Shown one piece after another: positions 62,625-64,000 of a DNA stretch of 64,000 nt. The position numbers were made by a program, and so were the translations under genes. Under the pieces are notes generated by a model that worked only from the letters and a program-made list of their open reading frames with translations, was not told the DNA's origin and searched no databases. Numbering within the stretch: the first letter of the stretch is position 1; each line of letters begins with the position of its first letter. The DNA comes from Pseudolabrys sp. Root1462 (GTDB lineage Bacteria > Pseudomonadota > Alphaproteobacteria > Rhizobiales > Xanthobacteraceae), in the NCBI RefSeq assembly GCF_001426945.1, contig NZ_LMFS01000001.1, positions 603,151 through 667,150 on the forward strand, given 5' to 3'.

Positions 62625-63343
62625 GCATCGATGCCGCAACGCCGCTGATCGAGGCGCGCAAGGTGACGCGCATCCTGCCCGGCATCGTGCCGACGACTCT
62701 GGTGAGCGATGTCGATCTCGTCATCCGCCCGCACGAATTCGTCGCCATTACGGGACCGTCAGGGTCGGGCAAGTCGTCTCTGCTTTATCTGCTCGGCCTC
62801 CTGGACGTGCCGACGTCCGGCGAGGTGCTCATTGAAGGCAAGGTAACGACGGTGATGACCGAGGATGAGCGGGCGCTGGCGCGTCTGACCATGCTCGGCT
62901 TCGTCTTCCAATTCCACTTCCTGCTGCCGGAACTCACCGTGCGCGATAACGTCACGCTGCCGATGCGGGCGCTCGGGCGGCTGTCGCGGGAGCAAATGCT
63001 CGAACGCGCCGAGATGCTGCTGTCCTCGCTCGGTCTCGCCGACCACATGAAGAAGCGGCCGGATCAGCTATCGGGCGGTCAGCGCCAGCGCGTTGCCGTG
63101 GCGCGTTCGCTCGCCAACGAGCCGCCGGTGATCCTGGCCGACGAGCCGACCGGCTCGCTGGATTCCAAAGCCAGCGAGCAGGTGTTCGAGGTGCTGCAGG
63201 AACTGGTGGCGGTGCAGGGCAAGACCGTGGTCGCGGTCACCCACGATCTGGCGATGGCCGAGCGCATGGACCGCCAGATCGAACTGCTCGATGGCCGCAT
63301 CATCTCGGATCACGCGCACCCGGCGGCGCAGGCACCAGCCTAG
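62621..63343 (+). CDS. ABC transporter ATP-binding protein (DevA/LolD-like)
   Basis: A 240-residue ATPase. Walker A is GPSGSGKSS, followed by the Q-loop in FQFHFLLPELTV, the signature [13 protein letters not shown] and Walker B VILADEPTGSLDS. The HDLAMAERMDR stretch holds the H-loop. It powers the exporter with the two genes upstream. Its TAG stop overlaps that of the convergent glycosyltransferase gene by 4 bp. The exported substrate cannot be predicted. Confidence 0.95.
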   Translation: MSIDAATPLIEARKVTRILPGIVPTTLVSDVDLVIRPHEFVAITGPSGSGKSSLLYLLGLLDVPTSGEVLIEGKVTTVMTEDERALARLTMLGFVFQFHFLLPELTVRDNVTLPMRALGRLSREQMLERAEMLLSSLGLADHMKKRPDQLSGGQRQRVAVARSLANEPPVILADEPTGSLDSKASEQVFEVLQELVAVQGKTVVAVTHDLAMAERMDRQIELLDGRIISDHAHPAAQAPA

Positions 63344-64000
63344 CGCGAAGCGAAAGACGGCTTCGGCAGCACGATCGCCCAGCCGATGGAGATCTGTCCG
63401 GGGCCGCGCCGATAGGGCAACGTGAATGACGGCTGCACCGCGGCGTCCGGCGCCACGCTGCGATAGGCCGGCGGCACGACGTTGAGATCGGCATCGGTCC
63501 AGACGATGACAGCCCCGCGCGACCGCAGATCGTTGAGGTCGATCCATGGCGCGCGCTCCGGCTTGCCGTCGATCAGCACCCGCGGATGGCTCGGCGCGTA
63601 ATGCGCGATATTGCCGCCGTCCCACATCGTGCCGATGACATAAGCGAGCGTCTGGCCGGTCACCGCGCGATAGCGCAGCGCAATCTCGTCGGCCAGCGCG
63701 CTGCCGGGGAAGAACACCGCGCGATAGCGGTGATCGAAGCGCGGCAGGATTTCGTAGTTGGTGACGAAGGCGAGGGCGAGCATGACGAGCACGATCGCCC
63801 AGGTCAGGACGATGCGCGCCAGGCGGAAGCCGGCGATGGCATGCCGCGCCATCAGCACCAGCCACAGGCCGAGGAACAGCCACAGCGGATAGCCCCACAT
63901 GGCGATGGCGCCGCGGCCGGAGACGAAACCGAGCACCAGCACGGCGACGAAAGGTCCAAAGGCCAGCCAGGTGACGATGCGCCGGTCGAAGGCGTCGGCG
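63340..64000 (-). CDS. GT39/ArnT-like membrane glycosyltransferase, C-terminal part (cut by window edge)
   Basis: Only the 3' end lies in the window, with the frame open to the last base. The visible 219 or so residues have hydrophobic helices with GRGAIAMWGYPLWLFLGLWL, then a soluble C-terminal domain with IGTMWDGGNIAHYAPSHPRV, the latter a hallmark of the PMT/ArnT-type GT39 group in rhizobia. Such enzymes move a sugar from a polyprenyl-phosphate donor onto lipid A, a glycan or a protein. It could work with the GT2/GtrA set at about 45 kb, though the distance makes this only a possibility. Confidence 0.82.
   Translation of the reverse strand, partial: ADAFDRRIVTWLAFGPFVAVLVLGFVSGRGAIAMWGYPLWLFLGLWLVLMARHAIAGFRLARIVLTWAIVLVMLALAFVTNYEILPRFDHRYRAVFFPGSALADEIALRYRAVTGQTLAYVIGTMWDGGNIAHYAPSHPRVLIDGKPERAPWIDLNDLRSRGAVIVWTDADLNVVPPAYRSVAPDAAVQPSFTLPYRRGPGQISIGWAIVLPKPSFASR

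Overview
The window reads as an ordinary stretch of chromosome from a high-GC alphaproteobacterium of the order Hyphomicrobiales, most like the Bradyrhizobiaceae/Xanthobacteraceae (Bradyrhizobium, Rhodopseudomonas, Pseudolabrys). The reasons are the run of small Omp25/RopB-type barrels with AAD-type N termini, the long-form HisG with a separate HisZ, a CIRCE-controlled groESL, a BacA-like peptide transporter fused to an ATPase, a three-subunit glycolate oxidase, and short palindromic intergenic repeats of the kind found in that group. I see no rRNA, tRNA, integrase, insertion sequence, phage gene or CRISPR array. The species call is inference.

Layout. 0.3-4.4 kb: small secreted proteins including an RNase T2, then rlmJ, a cold-shock protein and a GST. 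4.4-6.9 kb: three minus-strand outer-membrane barrels, two of them closed by clear terminators. 7.2-12.5 kb: SDR reductase, uvrC, an intradiol dioxygenase, pgsA, moaD and moaE. 12.5-20.1 kb: a Vgb-like propeller, a DUF1460 protein, a glucose-dehydrogenase-like MDR, a GH15 glucoamylase, NIPSNAP, a ThDP enzyme and a TetR regulator next to a palindrome. 20.1-22.2 kb: GNAT, universal stress protein, cytochrome c. 22.4-26.5 kb: glcDEF. 26.6-36.6 kb: a histone-H1-like Lys/Ala protein, sterol desaturase, ketopantoate-reductase-like protein, TorF-family porin, BacA-like ABC transporter, amidase, dienelactone hydrolase, META-domain protein and a CDF exporter. 36.6-39 kb: groES-groEL with CIRCE, promoter and terminator. 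39-47.4 kb: lipoprotein, MFS, CheZ, L,D-transpeptidase, DUF2076, YdjC deacetylase with GT2 and GtrA, and threonine synthase. 47.6-53 kb: a small secreted protein, a cystathionine gamma-synthase-family enzyme and a PhnDCEE-type transporter. 53-58.8 kb: hisG, hisZ and hisS, with a block of SnoaL-like and DUF3617 genes lying between hisZ and hisS. 58.9-64 kb: an omega-aminotransferase, a DevBCA-type exporter and the C-terminal part of a GT39 glycosyltransferase that runs off the right edge.

How the genes work together. The clearest units are glcDEF (glycolate to glyoxylate), phnDCEE (uptake of an oxyanion or phosphonate with no C-P lyase in view), the YdjC/GT2 and GtrA set (lipid-linked sugar transfer and modification), hisZ-hisG (first step of histidine synthesis), moaDE (molybdopterin synthase) and the adaptor/permease/ATPase exporter. 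I did not find a convincing wholly new system. The best leads are the translationally coupled SnoaL-like paralogue pair between hisZ and hisS, an intradiol dioxygenase embedded in the uvrC-pgsA-moaDE run, an orphan CheZ, a perfect palindrome at the 5' end of the TetR gene, an inverted pair of 45-bp palindromes inside the groES-groEL transcript, and three convergent gene pairs that share 4-bp palindromic stop codons.
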